36,281 bases of DNA from Entrophospora sp. SA101 (lineage: Eukaryota > Glomeromycota > Glomeromycetes > Entrophosporales > Entrophosporaceae). Made by a program: the position numbers and the translations under genes. Where the stretch lies: the NCBI GenBank assembly GCA_958430865.1, contig CAUDNR010004090.1, forward strand, positions 124,436 through 160,716. Direction: 5' to 3'. The stretch's first letter is position 1, and each line of letters starts with the position of its first letter. Of this stretch, positions 1-7,460 are shown piece by piece. The notes below the pieces were generated by a model. The model searched no databases and was not told the DNA's origin. It saw nothing but the letters and a program-made list of their open reading frames with translations.

Positions 1-254
1 ACTTATCATCACTCATTGGAAATCAAATACCAACATATTAGAAAACAATCATGATAGTTTTCAACTAAGTCAATGTAGTGGGATACTTGTAGTCTGTATA
101 GACTACAAGTATCCCACTTAGTTCGGACTATAACCATACCATATATTAGTTGGACTATAACTATCCCGAAAATGACGAGAGAAAAATGAATCACGACACA
201 CTTTTCGGGGTAGTTATAGTCTACCAATTGATGCTGTGCAAATTGCACTTGTCA
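1..254. other. left flank of the large element, with two hairpins
   Basis: No gene is supported here. There is a perfect inverted repeat with 19-bp arms and a 4-nt loop at 77-118. A second inverted repeat pairs 153-172 with 202-221 with one mismatch. The right flank of the element (13242-13326) also carries a cluster of short palindromes, so the insertion site may itself be an older palindromic repeat. Confidence 0.6.
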
Positions 255-328
255 CGTCATTCGAGAGTCGAACGTTTTGCGTTTGCCTCGTCATTCGAGT
301 GACGAACGTTTTGCGTTTGCCTCGTCAA
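255..328 (+). repeat. left terminal inverted repeat, 2 x 34 bp
   Basis: Two tandem 34-bp units (255-288 and 289-322) share the core aacgttttgcgtttgcctcg, followed by a five-base start of a third. The same 34-mer occurs twice at the right end in inverted orientation. The inner left unit and the outer right unit are identical over 27 bp. Confidence 0.85.
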
Positions 329-329
329 A

Positions 330-541
330 GATGAGGCACGTAGTGCCGAATCGTTATCCTATTTGGAAATGCGAGGATGAGGCACGTAGTGCCGAATCGT
401 TATCCTATTTGTAACCCAAGGATGAGGCACGTAGTGCCGAATTGTTATCCTATTTGGTAACCTGAGAATGAGGCACGTAGTGCCGAATTGTTATCCTATT
501 TGGTAACCCGAGGATGAGGCACATAGTGCCGAATTGTTATC
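330..541. repeat. five tandem ~46-bp repeats, each with a hairpin
   Basis: Units begin near 330, 376, 421, 467 and 513. Each contains the palindrome GGCAC-GTA-GTGCC (GGCAC-ATA-GTGCC in the last unit). In several units a second imperfect stem, GTTA...TAAC, follows. They lie directly inside the left TIR and have no counterpart next to the right TIR. Confidence 0.85.
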
Positions 542-550
542 ATATCCGTT

Positions 551-696
551 GATACCCCAAAGCATAATTTTATATATTATATATCTTTCTGTAATAATTA
601 TACCTTGGGGTATCACTTTTTTTCGATGCCTATTTGTATGTAACCCCAAAGCATAATTTTATATATCTTTCTGTAATAATTATACCTTGGGGTATC
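551..696. repeat. duplicated AT-rich stem sequence
   Basis: Two similar copies (551-614 and 640-696) each run from an 'ataccccaa'-type start to a 'ttggggtatc' end, so each is also an inverted repeat with arms of about 10 bp. The body is almost pure A/T. No coding is seen. Confidence 0.75.
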
Positions 697-757
697 ATCT
701 TTTTTCAGTCTTTAGCTGGCTTATATCGATACCTAAATCATACTTTTATATATTTCA

Positions 758-942
758 GGATATCACTATATTGAAAACTTTGGAATATCACTATATCAAA
801 AACTTTGGGATACCACTATATTGAAAACTTTGGGATATCACTATATCGAAAACTTTGGGATAACACTATCAAAAACTTTGGGATAACACTATATCGAAAA
901 CTTTGGGATATCACTATATCGAAAACTTTGGGATATCATTAT
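758..942. repeat. about seven tandem ~25-bp repeats
   Basis: The unit is ggatatcactatat(t/c)g followed by aaaactttg, repeated with small deletions. Further diverged copies occur near 1003-1030. Together with the preceding repeats this makes 255-1040 a subterminal repeat zone. Confidence 0.8.
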
Positions 943-1268
943 CAAACATGTATCAAAAAACGTGAACACTATTTATAATCATAAAATGAAACTTTGGGGT
1001 ATCACTAATTCGAAAACTTTGGAGTATCACTTTTTTTGATATCTTGAAGTATTATTTTTATTGATACCTAAATTAGGCAACACAAAAATGGTTATCGAAT
1101 ACGTACCTTATATATCAGAAGCATTAATTTTTTATTTGAATTTTTTCTCATATTAATTGTAAGAGGCGACAAAAATCCCTTTACCTGAGATGAATGACTA
1201 GTTACATGTAGCAATCTCTCTGCTTCAGAAATTACTACTTAACTAGATTGTATTATCTTAAACAACAG

Positions 1269-1443
1269 TTACGCATATTCAATGAGGGCCAAAGAGCGGG
1301 TTTTTAATTCTTTTTTGTATGGAGTAGTAGGAACTTTCATTTTAGCTTCAAACTTCTGCTTATAATCCAAGAAATCCGCCTCACTCATACTCTCGCGCTC
1401 TTTTTTCCAGTAATTTTGGTTATCCCGCAACTCAAAGATTCAG
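1269..1443 (-). pseudogene. 58-codon coding relic, unknown
   Basis: The minus strand is open from just after a TGA near 1443 to TAA at 1269-1271. The peptide is charged and looks coding (e.g. NYWKKERESMSEADFLDYKQ near its start). There is no good upstream start. It abuts a plus-strand polymerase fragment at about 1430, which suggests a rearrangement breakpoint. I do not recognise the family. Confidence 0.4.
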
Positions 1444-1560
1444 ATGAGAAAGAAAAGCAGATTGATGCATATTCCCAAAGAGAAGCTAAAAAATGGCTTA
1501 CGAAATATGTTAAAGCCTTGAACTGATTAGCTGTGCTATTATATTGTTAAGTATTCTTAG
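1426..1560 (+). pseudogene. relic of the family B polymerase 3' end
   Basis: The plus-strand reading gives a short peptide ending EAKKWLTKYVKALN then TGA. It aligns with SAKKWLKNYIKNLR in the C-terminal part of the polymerase at 8663-12356. The following bases (about 1546-1640) are the inverted copy of the sequence just beyond the polymerase stop (8544-8671). It is therefore a truncated second copy of the polymerase 3' end, made by inverted duplication with an internal deletion. Confidence 0.65.
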
Positions 1561-1644
1561 CTAAGATCGCCACAATCTACTAAGATACATATACATTATT
1601 AATAATATTTTTCGTATATAAATAACTCCCAACTTCAAATAGAT

Positions 1645-2043
1645 TCACCAATAACTATAGTCATAGTCCCTCGATGCTTGTAGTGTATCGCGACATCTCT
1701 CACAAATCATCCAAGGATATTCGAGATTTAAAGACGCCGATTGGTTATAGTTTTTTTTTCCATGGGCATTTACCCGATAACGAGGGTAGCGTCTCATCAA
1801 ATCTCCTATACTTACATTCTCATCCTTTGCCACATAGGCTTTATGGATACCATCTACCATAATTTTTATCGCATTCTTATCATACGTATTAGAAGGCTCC
1901 GGTTCAAGAGTGATGGTATCTGATTTCTTAAACTTATGACCACCACGAAATCTCATCCCTACTACCATAAAGGAGTGTGTAACAATACAATCTGTATATA
2001 ATGGCGACGATGGTTCCTTACAACTACAACAAATATTAGGCAT
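1645..2043 (-). CDS. HIRAN-domain protein with flanking CxxC pairs
   Basis: A 132-aa protein. Residues ~20-85 match the HIRAN pattern: a hydrophobic start, VGMRFRGG, then LEPEPSNTYDKNAIKI and a glycine turn before AYVAKDEN. HIRAN domains bind DNA, in HLTF the 3' end of single strands, and occur fused to helicases or alone in mobile elements. CxxC pairs (CCSC near residue 5, CERC near 114) could bind one zinc. A DNA-end or replication role in the element is inference. The gene sits between similar ~14-bp sequences (about 1629-1641 and 2087-2099). It is absent from the equivalent place between the coiled-coil gene and the polymerase on the right, so it was either gained here or lost there. Confidence 0.75.
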   Translation of the reverse strand: MPNICCSCKEPSSPLYTDCIVTHSFMVVGMRFRGGHKFKKSDTITLEPEPSNTYDKNAIKIMVDGIHKAYVAKDENVSIGDLMRRYPRYRVNAHGKKNYNQSASLNLEYPWMICERCRDTLQASRDYDYSYW

Positions 2044-2104
2044 GATTAAAAACTATTATATTTTCTATACATAAAAAATACCCAAGTTCAAATAGATAGT
2101 CTTA

Positions 2105-3751
2105 TTATCCAGCCCACGCATCCCGTAACCGCTCATTTTTCCTTTCCAACCCCCATGTGCGTCTCAATACCACGAACCATATAACTGCGATAATTAATAG
2201 AATAAGACAAATATATGCTGATAAAGGTGACATCAAAGTACTTGCCACAGCAGAAAGAGGCAAAGCCTCGGGACCAGGTCCCATCTGGGTATTCGATTCA
2301 ATCAAAGAGGACATATTATTTTCCGGCTGTGCAAGGTAAGGAGTCATATTCGGTATTTCCTGAAGTGTATTGTTGTTAGTTTTGCTAATATCGATTTCGT
2401 CACTTACCTCGGGAATAATCTCTGTATCTACTCTTGGAGATGGGGCATAGCCTCGAATTACTGATTCCTCAGGTATAGAAGTTCTTTCATTATCAGTGTT
2501 ATCTGGTATAATAGCAGAGCTAGTGTCAGTGGCAAAGCCACGAGTCTTCGACTCAAGACACATGGTATCGATTTTTCCAGCTTGATTCATATTTTTTTTA
2601 TGTATAAAATATTGACTGAGATTTCTATCCGCAGAAATATTACTAGAATTCGATATGGAACTTTGTTCCTCGCTCTGCGTATTTTTTTCGTCGTTTCCAC
2701 CAACTATGGGTTTCGATATAGCCTCTGATTTCAGATGCTCGAGTTCATTGACCTTCGATTCCAATGAGCTCTTTATATGATCTAATTCAGCTATTTTAGA
2801 TTTGAGAGATAAATTTTCGGATTCTTTTTTCAATGAGTCATTTTGAATAGAAATTACATCCTTCTGGGCCGAAGACAACTTACCTTCCAATATTTTTTTC
2901 ATAGACCGAAGTGCTGTAATTTCCTTTGATTCATTCTGAGTTGAAGATAATTTCGTTTCCAATATTTTTATGGAAGGTTTAGATACCACTTTTTCCAACG
3001 TCATAGCATGGGATGGGGTCATTCCAATTAATCGTGTAGGACTGTTGTTCATATAGTCAAAAATTACTTCGAGAATCATATTCCACAATGTCGAGCGTTC
3101 TCCTGCTGGTAACTTGGATTCTATAGCATATTGAATTTTGTATATTATTTCTGCTAATCTTCGTTTTAATGCTTTAGCAAATGCTAGGCTTTCAAAACTA
3201 TAAAGATCAATGACCCAGATAAATACATTATAACGTTCCATTCCCCGTGAAAAATATCCAGAGAATTCTTTACCGCCATCCAGCATTAATAATTTTGGCC
3301 ATGTGAGAGGATTGTTGGGATCATTGTAAATTTCTTCGATGGCATTCCAAACTTCTAAACTATTCTTCGATGTTAGCGAACGTCCATTTTTATAGCGAGT
3401 TGCCACGTCTATTACCACTAAAGTATAGAGGTATATTTTTTCACCATCCTGATCATCATGACCGTGTGGCAATAAATCGCACTGATGAACTTTATTAGGA
3501 ATGGATACCTTCTGGAATCCTGCCCCCGCTTTGCATTTTTGTGGAAAGAGATGTATTTGATGAACATACTGGTTCTTTAACCATTTTGCGATATCTTGCA
3601 GGGAAAAATGATTATATCCTTCTTGCCAACAAGCTTTTTGTAACCGCTTTGCGTTTGAACTAAATCCAGGTACGTGATAGTAAATTATACGAAGAACGAT
3701 TTTTAATTCTTCATCAGCACTGATTATAATAGTAGGTACACTCATTGCCAT
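2105..3751 (-). CDS. DDE integrase fused to a coiled-coil/membrane tail
   Basis: 548 aa. Residues ~1-260 are an rve-type integrase: an N-terminal region, first Asp in HQCDLLPH, a core strand YLYTLVVIDVATRYKNGRSL, second Asp in KLLMLDGGKEF, and the downstream block LPAGERSTLW...NNSPTRLIGMTP. The order matches Polinton/Ginger-like integrases that I recognise from Rhizophagus. The third catalytic position, Glu in the family's VERxNRTL motif, reads AKALKRRL here, so strand transfer is probably lost. From ~270 onward the protein is a coiled coil with a low-complexity linker and a membrane helix (~507-528) before a basic tail. That part is paralogous to the protein at 7461-8534 and was joined by an inverted duplication. 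Several double-hairpin insertions lie in the linker. It is divergent from gag with only 51 bp between the starts. Confidence 0.8.
   Translation of the reverse strand: MAMSVPTIIISADEELKIVLRIIYYHVPGFSSNAKRLQKACWQEGYNHFSLQDIAKWLKNQYVHQIHLFPQKCKAGAGFQKVSIPNKVHQCDLLPHGHDDQDGEKIYLYTLVVIDVATRYKNGRSLTSKNSLEVWNAIEEIYNDPNNPLTWPKLLMLDGGKEFSGYFSRGMERYNVFIWVIDLYSFESLAFAKALKRRLAEIIYKIQYAIESKLPAGERSTLWNMILEVIFDYMNNSPTRLIGMTPSHAMTLEKVVSKPSIKILETKLSSTQNESKEITALRSMKKILEGKLSSAQKDVISIQNDSLKKESENLSLKSKIAELDHIKSSLESKVNELEHLKSEAISKPIVGGNDEKNTQSEEQSSISNSSNISADRNLSQYFIHKKNMNQAGKIDTMCLESKTRGFATDTSSAIIPDNTDNERTSIPEESVIRGYAPSPRVDTEIIPEVSDEIDISKTNNNTLQEIPNMTPYLAQPENNMSSLIESNTQMGPGPEALPLSAVASTLMSPLSAYICLILLIIAVIWFVVLRRTWGLERKNERLRDAWAG
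2257..2282. repeat. double-hairpin element A
   Basis: GAGGC-AAA-GCCTC followed directly by GGGACC-A-GGTCCC, 26 nt in all, within the tail of the integrase fusion. The equivalent element in the paralogous gene is at 8372-8397, so this insertion predates the duplication. Confidence 0.75.
2442..2467. repeat. double-hairpin element B
   Basis: GGGGC-ATA-GCCTC (one G-T pair) followed by GAATT-ACT-GATTC (one G-T pair), 26 nt, inside the linker of the integrase fusion. It is more diverged than the others but has the same 13+13 layout. Confidence 0.55.
2523..2561. repeat. nested double-hairpin elements C
   Basis: GTGGC-AAA-GCCAC then GAGTC-TTC-GACTC (2529-2554) lies in the loop between GTGTC (2523-2527) and GACAC (2557-2561). 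The outer stem and its flank (agctagtgtc...gacacat) match the element at 8584-8609, whose loop is only TAAA. One element thus appears to have inserted into the loop of another. Both lie in the open reading frame of the integrase fusion. Confidence 0.75.
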
Positions 3752-3802
3752 GATTGCGAAATGTTATAATTGATACTATAAACCAAGGCTGAATTTTTTG
3801 TC
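3752..3802. promoter_or_regulatory. divergent integrase/gag promoter region
   Basis: Only 51 bp separate the start codons of the integrase (minus) and gag (plus). Any basal promoter for both must lie here or within the coding starts. No specific motif is claimed. Confidence 0.4.
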
Positions 3803-5929
3803 ATGAGTTTCAATTTCGATCCCGCCTATTTAGCATTGCTCAAAAGTAATCGCGAACTGAGAAAGGAACTTAATTCTGAGACAAGTATAAACCAATCGAA
3901 CGAGAAAAAAATCTGCATTCTCATAAAAGAACTAGAACAATGTAATAGGTCCATTTCGCTTCAGGATACTACAATCATAGCCCACGAAAAGGAAATTCAA
4001 GAACTCAAATTCCAGGTATCTGATTTACAAAAACGCCTCAGACTAGCTCTAAAGGATGTCGATAAAAAAGAGGGCTATATTCTTGATCTAGAGCAACGGT
4101 TGTCTACACTCGAAGAGGAAGTGCTCGTATTAAAAAAGAAAATTCGGAAACTTACATCCAAGAAGTATAATAAACTTGCAATGTCTGATCCAATCCAACC
4201 ACCTAGGCCCAATGAACTCAATAACATTTTTGAAACGGTTCAGGACGAATGTAGAGATATTGATGAGCATTTTCGAGGGTCACAATCTTCTCAATTGAAT
4301 CAGAGAGATATTTTGACCAAACTTAATATCATTACTAGTTCCGCAAATAGATTGAAAGAAATCGCTGACTGGGAAAATGACGAAGCACAAACCCAGTATC
4401 AGCAATATGGTCAGGTGATTGCAGGGTTGAATAATCAAGCAACTCAACTTCAAGCCCAAATTCAGGGAGATGCACAAATTATTATACAATTACAGGCTCG
4501 GTTGGATACTGCAAATAATAATTTCGATCTTCTTAACCAGGCCCACAATTTCCAGACGGGACAATTGCAAACATGTCAAGCTGAATTACAAAATTGGCGT
4601 AGAAAGCATGCAAAGAGAAAAGGTAAACATATCAAGCAAAAGGCGAAACACAAAAAATGGGAAAATAAGGAAAAAGGTTCGAGGCAAATAATTATAAATT
4701 TAAATCAACAAATTTTAGCGCTTCAGAATAATCCACCAAATATGGCGACACCTATAGGTGACTTGACTGGTATTGCACCTTTACTTGCAAATGTTGAATT
4801 TTATAATGGACAGGTTCAACCTGGCGAATGGTATAATGGAATTAATGCCATATTATCATATCCCGCAGTAACACAAATTGATGATGCTCATAAAGTTGCG
4901 ATCTTGAAGAGCAAACTGGGTAAAAAATATGCAGATGTACCCAATCAACATGCTGGAAATAATATTGATACTCCAGCTCGCTTATACGAATGGGTATGTC
5001 ATAAATATCAGATAGAAACAGTTGGGACACAACAAGTTGCTCTCCAGAGGCTAGCTTACGAAAAATTTTTACCTAATGATACACCAGATACATATGAGAC
5101 TAGGATACGTCCCTTATTATTAGGAGTTGCTAATAACGATGCTAATGCCTTGTCATTCCTTATGAATCATTTGCCTGATGAGATTTTTAACCGAATGGAA
5201 AGTACAAATCCTGCAGATACCAATGCATTTTTCACTAATCTTAAGAATTTATGGCTCAAACGTAGGCCTTCTTCATTTAATTACGGAAGTGCGAATAATA
5301 TGAATGGGATGGTGTCTCAGGTACCCCAACAAATTGTACAACAACCCGCGTTTCAACCGCCTCAGCAAATCGTTCAACCACCTCTGCAATTCGTTCAACC
5401 ACCTCCGCAATTCGTTCAAAAAACGCCTCCAGTATATGATTATCAACGAAATTTTCGTCCCAAAACTGAGAAAGCTAAGTATTATGAAGAGTTAAGGAAT
5501 TATGCAGATATGGGTCTCGAAGCCGAAGATAACAGAGTACTAGAACCGATGGAAATTGATTACGCGATAGTCAATATTGCGGGTAAATTAGATCAACTTG
5601 AGGGATTGCCTAATCCCCCCAATTCATCAGTAAATCTGGCTAGAGATCCTAGAGTAAGTACTAGGCCGATCCAGCGCAAATGTGAAATTTGCAAAAAGCC
5701 GGGACATACTTATCGCAGTTGTCCCATAATTAAAAATATGATAGCTAATAATTCCAAGAAAAAAATTGGTCGTGTGAATTTTGCTGATGGTTTCCAACAA
5801 AGCCACTCTGATACAGAAGAAATTCCTGACGAATCTGCTATTTCCGATCAAGAAGATGATGGTGAATTTGATGATGATGTGCCTGATGAGGATTCCAATG
5901 TTAATGTATCCAGAATTAAAAAAAAGTAG
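3803..5929 (+). CDS. Gag-like protein with coiled coils and a CCHC zinc knuckle
   Basis: 708 aa. Residues ~1-130 and ~190-310 are coiled coil, the latter followed by a Lys-rich patch. Residues ~315-495 look like a retrotransposon Gag capsid domain, with an aromatic start (NVEFYNGQVQPGEWYNGI), the helical core and a terminal LKNLWLKRRP. Then come a Pro/Gln-rich repeat (~500-545) and a CX2CX4HX4C knuckle at 627-640 (CEICKKPGHTYRSC). The C-terminus is very acidic. The last codons are AAA AAA AAG followed by TAG, a classical -1 slippery sequence, and the -1 frame is open into the protease. It probably forms a particle or nucleoprotein. The frame is intact despite decay elsewhere in the element. 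Confidence 0.8.
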   Translation: MSFNFDPAYLALLKSNRELRKELNSETSINQSNEKKICILIKELEQCNRSISLQDTTIIAHEKEIQELKFQVSDLQKRLRLALKDVDKKEGYILDLEQRLSTLEEEVLVLKKKIRKLTSKKYNKLAMSDPIQPPRPNELNNIFETVQDECRDIDEHFRGSQSSQLNQRDILTKLNIITSSANRLKEIADWENDEAQTQYQQYGQVIAGLNNQATQLQAQIQGDAQIIIQLQARLDTANNNFDLLNQAHNFQTGQLQTCQAELQNWRRKHAKRKGKHIKQKAKHKKWENKEKGSRQIIINLNQQILALQNNPPNMATPIGDLTGIAPLLANVEFYNGQVQPGEWYNGINAILSYPAVTQIDDAHKVAILKSKLGKKYADVPNQHAGNNIDTPARLYEWVCHKYQIETVGTQQVALQRLAYEKFLPNDTPDTYETRIRPLLLGVANNDANALSFLMNHLPDEIFNRMESTNPADTNAFFTNLKNLWLKRRPSSFNYGSANNMNGMVSQVPQQIVQQPAFQPPQQIVQPPLQFVQPPPQFVQKTPPVYDYQRNFRPKTEKAKYYEELRNYADMGLEAEDNRVLEPMEIDYAIVNIAGKLDQLEGLPNPPNSSVNLARDPRVSTRPIQRKCEICKKPGHTYRSCPIIKNMIANNSKKKIGRVNFADGFQQSHSDTEEIPDESAISDQEDDGEFDDDVPDEDSNVNVSRIKKK
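5918..5929 (+). promoter_or_regulatory. -1 ribosomal frameshift site between gag and pro
   Basis: The heptamer A AAA AAG ends at 5926, in the gag frame, and the gag stop TAG is the very next codon (5927-5929). After a -1 slip the reading continues GTA GAT CGA... without a stop through the protease to 6618. A single-base indel in the eight-A run would give the same picture. The match of heptamer, phase and stop favours programmed slippage. Confidence 0.6.
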
Positions 5930-6618
5930 ATCGAGTATCACAAAATCCCACTTCAACTTTACTAGAGCAACGAATTCGTGAGATAATCCAAAGCGAGTTT
6001 ATAAATTCTGCTTTATTAGAGGAGGTTATAAATAAAATCTTACGAAATTTCCAGAAATCTAATCCCGAAGTCCATTCTCAAAGCGATACTGAAAATGAAG
6101 AAGTTATCGAAGATATGGAAATTAACTTTGTTCGGGATAAAGATGCAATAGATGTTCCAACTGTTCGGGGGAAGATCAAACGTCTAGTACTTTCGGCGAT
6201 TACGGTTGATCCTGGCGCTAATACTTTACTTATGTCTAGAGATATTGCTGAGCGCTTGGGTTTAAAAATCGATAAAAGTACTACTCATTATTTCAAGGGG
6301 GCGGCCACTGTTCTGACAAAATCAATTGGAATGGTTTATAATGTACCGTTAACCCTAGCCCCAGATTGTATATTTTATTTAGATTTTGTAGTTATTGAAT
6401 ATGATAAGCCTTTGCTGTTATTGAGCAATCCATTCCTCTATCACCACAAATATCAAATACTCGGGGATAAGGATTTACTGAAGATCAATTGCAACGGGAA
6501 AGATTTTTACATTCCAGTTACGATGCACAAGGTAGAAAATAAGATTGAGGTACATCACGTTAATGCAATTCCATCTATTTCTGAAGACAGAGATACAGAG
6601 TTAAAAAAAAATGCGTAA
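5926..6618 (+). CDS. aspartic protease of retropepsin type (in the gag -1 frame)
   Basis: The -1 frame is open from the slippery site. The first ATG is at 6115 (167 aa from there), and the ~63 codons before it look like an acidic linker. The catalytic loop is VDPGANTLLMS, with the Asp at residue 32 counted from that ATG. Pro replaces the usual Thr/Ser of DTGA/DSGA. Downstream are a flap-like stretch and LLLLSNPFLY, which fits the second hydrophobic motif of retropepsin-like proteases. It would cleave the Gag polyprotein after dimerisation. No reverse transcriptase follows, unlike in LTR retrotransposons. A second A-rich run ends the frame (see 6603-6752). Confidence 0.75.
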   Translation, partial: VDRVSQNPTSTLLEQRIREIIQSEFINSALLEEVINKILRNFQKSNPEVHSQSDTENEEVIEDMEINFVRDKDAIDVPTVRGKIKRLVLSAITVDPGANTLLMSRDIAERLGLKIDKSTTHYFKGAATVLTKSIGMVYNVPLTLAPDCIFYLDFVVIEYDKPLLLLSNPFLYHHKYQILGDKDLLKINCNGKDFYIPVTMHKVENKIEVHHVNAIPSISEDRDTELKKNA

Positions 6619-6752
6619 ATTGCGAGAGATATGAGAAAAGTCTTTATAATGCATTTAAATCGATCACAGAACTTAATGATTGTAATGAAGCTCTGCAAGT
6701 AAAATGCGGAAATATCATTGTGTCTGTTGCAGATAAAGTCAATATAGATTAA
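6603..6752 (+). pseudogene. coiled-coil gene N-terminal relic in -1 frame after protease
   Basis: The protease ends with tta aaa aaa aat gcg taa, a nine-A run. In the -1 frame the reading continues through CVNCERYEKSLYNAFKSITE and on to TAA at 6750-6752. This peptide is similar to ESLHHSLKSISELNDGNEAL near the start of the protein at 7461-8534. It has no start codon of its own. It may be a third partial copy of the coiled-coil gene, or a C-terminal extension made by a second frameshift. Its stop overlaps the stop of the minus-strand HTH gene. Confidence 0.5.
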
Positions 6753-7225
6753 GTAGTAGACATTATGCGAGCAGTATTAGCTAAGTTTTTATCCTTTCTT
6801 TTTATTTCTCGCTCAATTTGGGCAACTATATCTGTATTAGGAATGTTATTCATACCTCCCCCACTTATTTTTTCCATCTTTCCTCCACTATTAGAAGTTG
6901 AATGTGAAGAGCGGATCAATTTGGAACTAGATTTTTTCTTTTTTGTCCGCTCATTTGAGATATTATTTCCAGGCATAGATGCTATTTCAGAAGGAAATGT
7001 ATTTTGTATCATTTGTTGCTTGCGCTGAGGCAATCCTTGGGCATGCCTTTTCCAGATTTCATAAATTCGGCGAGTTGAAGTGCTATATCTATCAACCATT
7101 TCCTTGCATGCATTTTTAATCGTTCCTCGAGATTGAATAATTTCCTCAATAGCTTCTGGAGATAGATAAGGTGTATCAGCACGATAATATTTTACAGTTA
7201 TGCGTTCCATCTTTTTTCTAATCAT
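6749..7225 (-). CDS. small basic helix-turn-helix-like protein
   Basis: 158 aa. Residues ~20-62 (PEAIEEIIQSRGTIKNACKE, then ...RIYEIWKR) look like a homeodomain-like helix-turn-helix of the kind found in transposase and terminase N-termini. The rest is Lys/Ser-rich and probably disordered. A role as a DNA-binding or regulatory protein of the element is inference. It is divergent from the coiled-coil gene at 7461, and its stop overlaps the end of the relic at 6612-6752. The start at 7225 is used because no upstream ATG is seen. An ATG six codons in (MERITVKYY) is a possible alternative. Confidence 0.55.
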   Translation of the reverse strand: MIRKKMERITVKYYRADTPYLSPEAIEEIIQSRGTIKNACKEMVDRYSTSTRRIYEIWKRHAQGLPQRKQQMIQNTFPSEIASMPGNNISNERTKKKKSSSKLIRSSHSTSNSGGKMEKISGGGMNNIPNTDIVAQIEREIKRKDKNLANTARIMSTT

Positions 7226-7460
7226 AAAAATATATAAAATTTTCGAAAATTATCAGTAATTATCGGTAATTATATATAATTATTGTGTGATAATTTTCTA
7301 AAGTTACCGGTAATTATCTGATATTTTCTAAAGTTACCGGTAATTACCTGATATTACCTGATATTACCTGATATTACCTGATATTTTATAATACTTTATA
7401 TCGGATTCTAAATTTTGTAAATTATCTTATGTATATTACATATAGTTTAACCAAAGATAT
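7226..7460. promoter_or_regulatory. divergent intergenic region with short tandem repeats
   Basis: 235 bp between the HTH and coiled-coil genes. It holds two copies of a ttttctaaagttaccggtaatta motif of about 23 bp (near 7292 and 7324) and then four 10-bp units 'atattacctg' (about 7341-7385). The repeats could be protein-binding sites for the adjacent HTH protein, but this is inference. Confidence 0.5.

Noticed and set aside
330..541. CRISPR-like array
   Set aside because: Whole units are repeated with only small changes between them. There are no unique spacers, and the DNA is eukaryotic.
3803..6752. An LTR retrotransposon
   Set aside because: Gag and protease are present, but no YxDD reverse transcriptase, RNase H or flanking LTRs were found.
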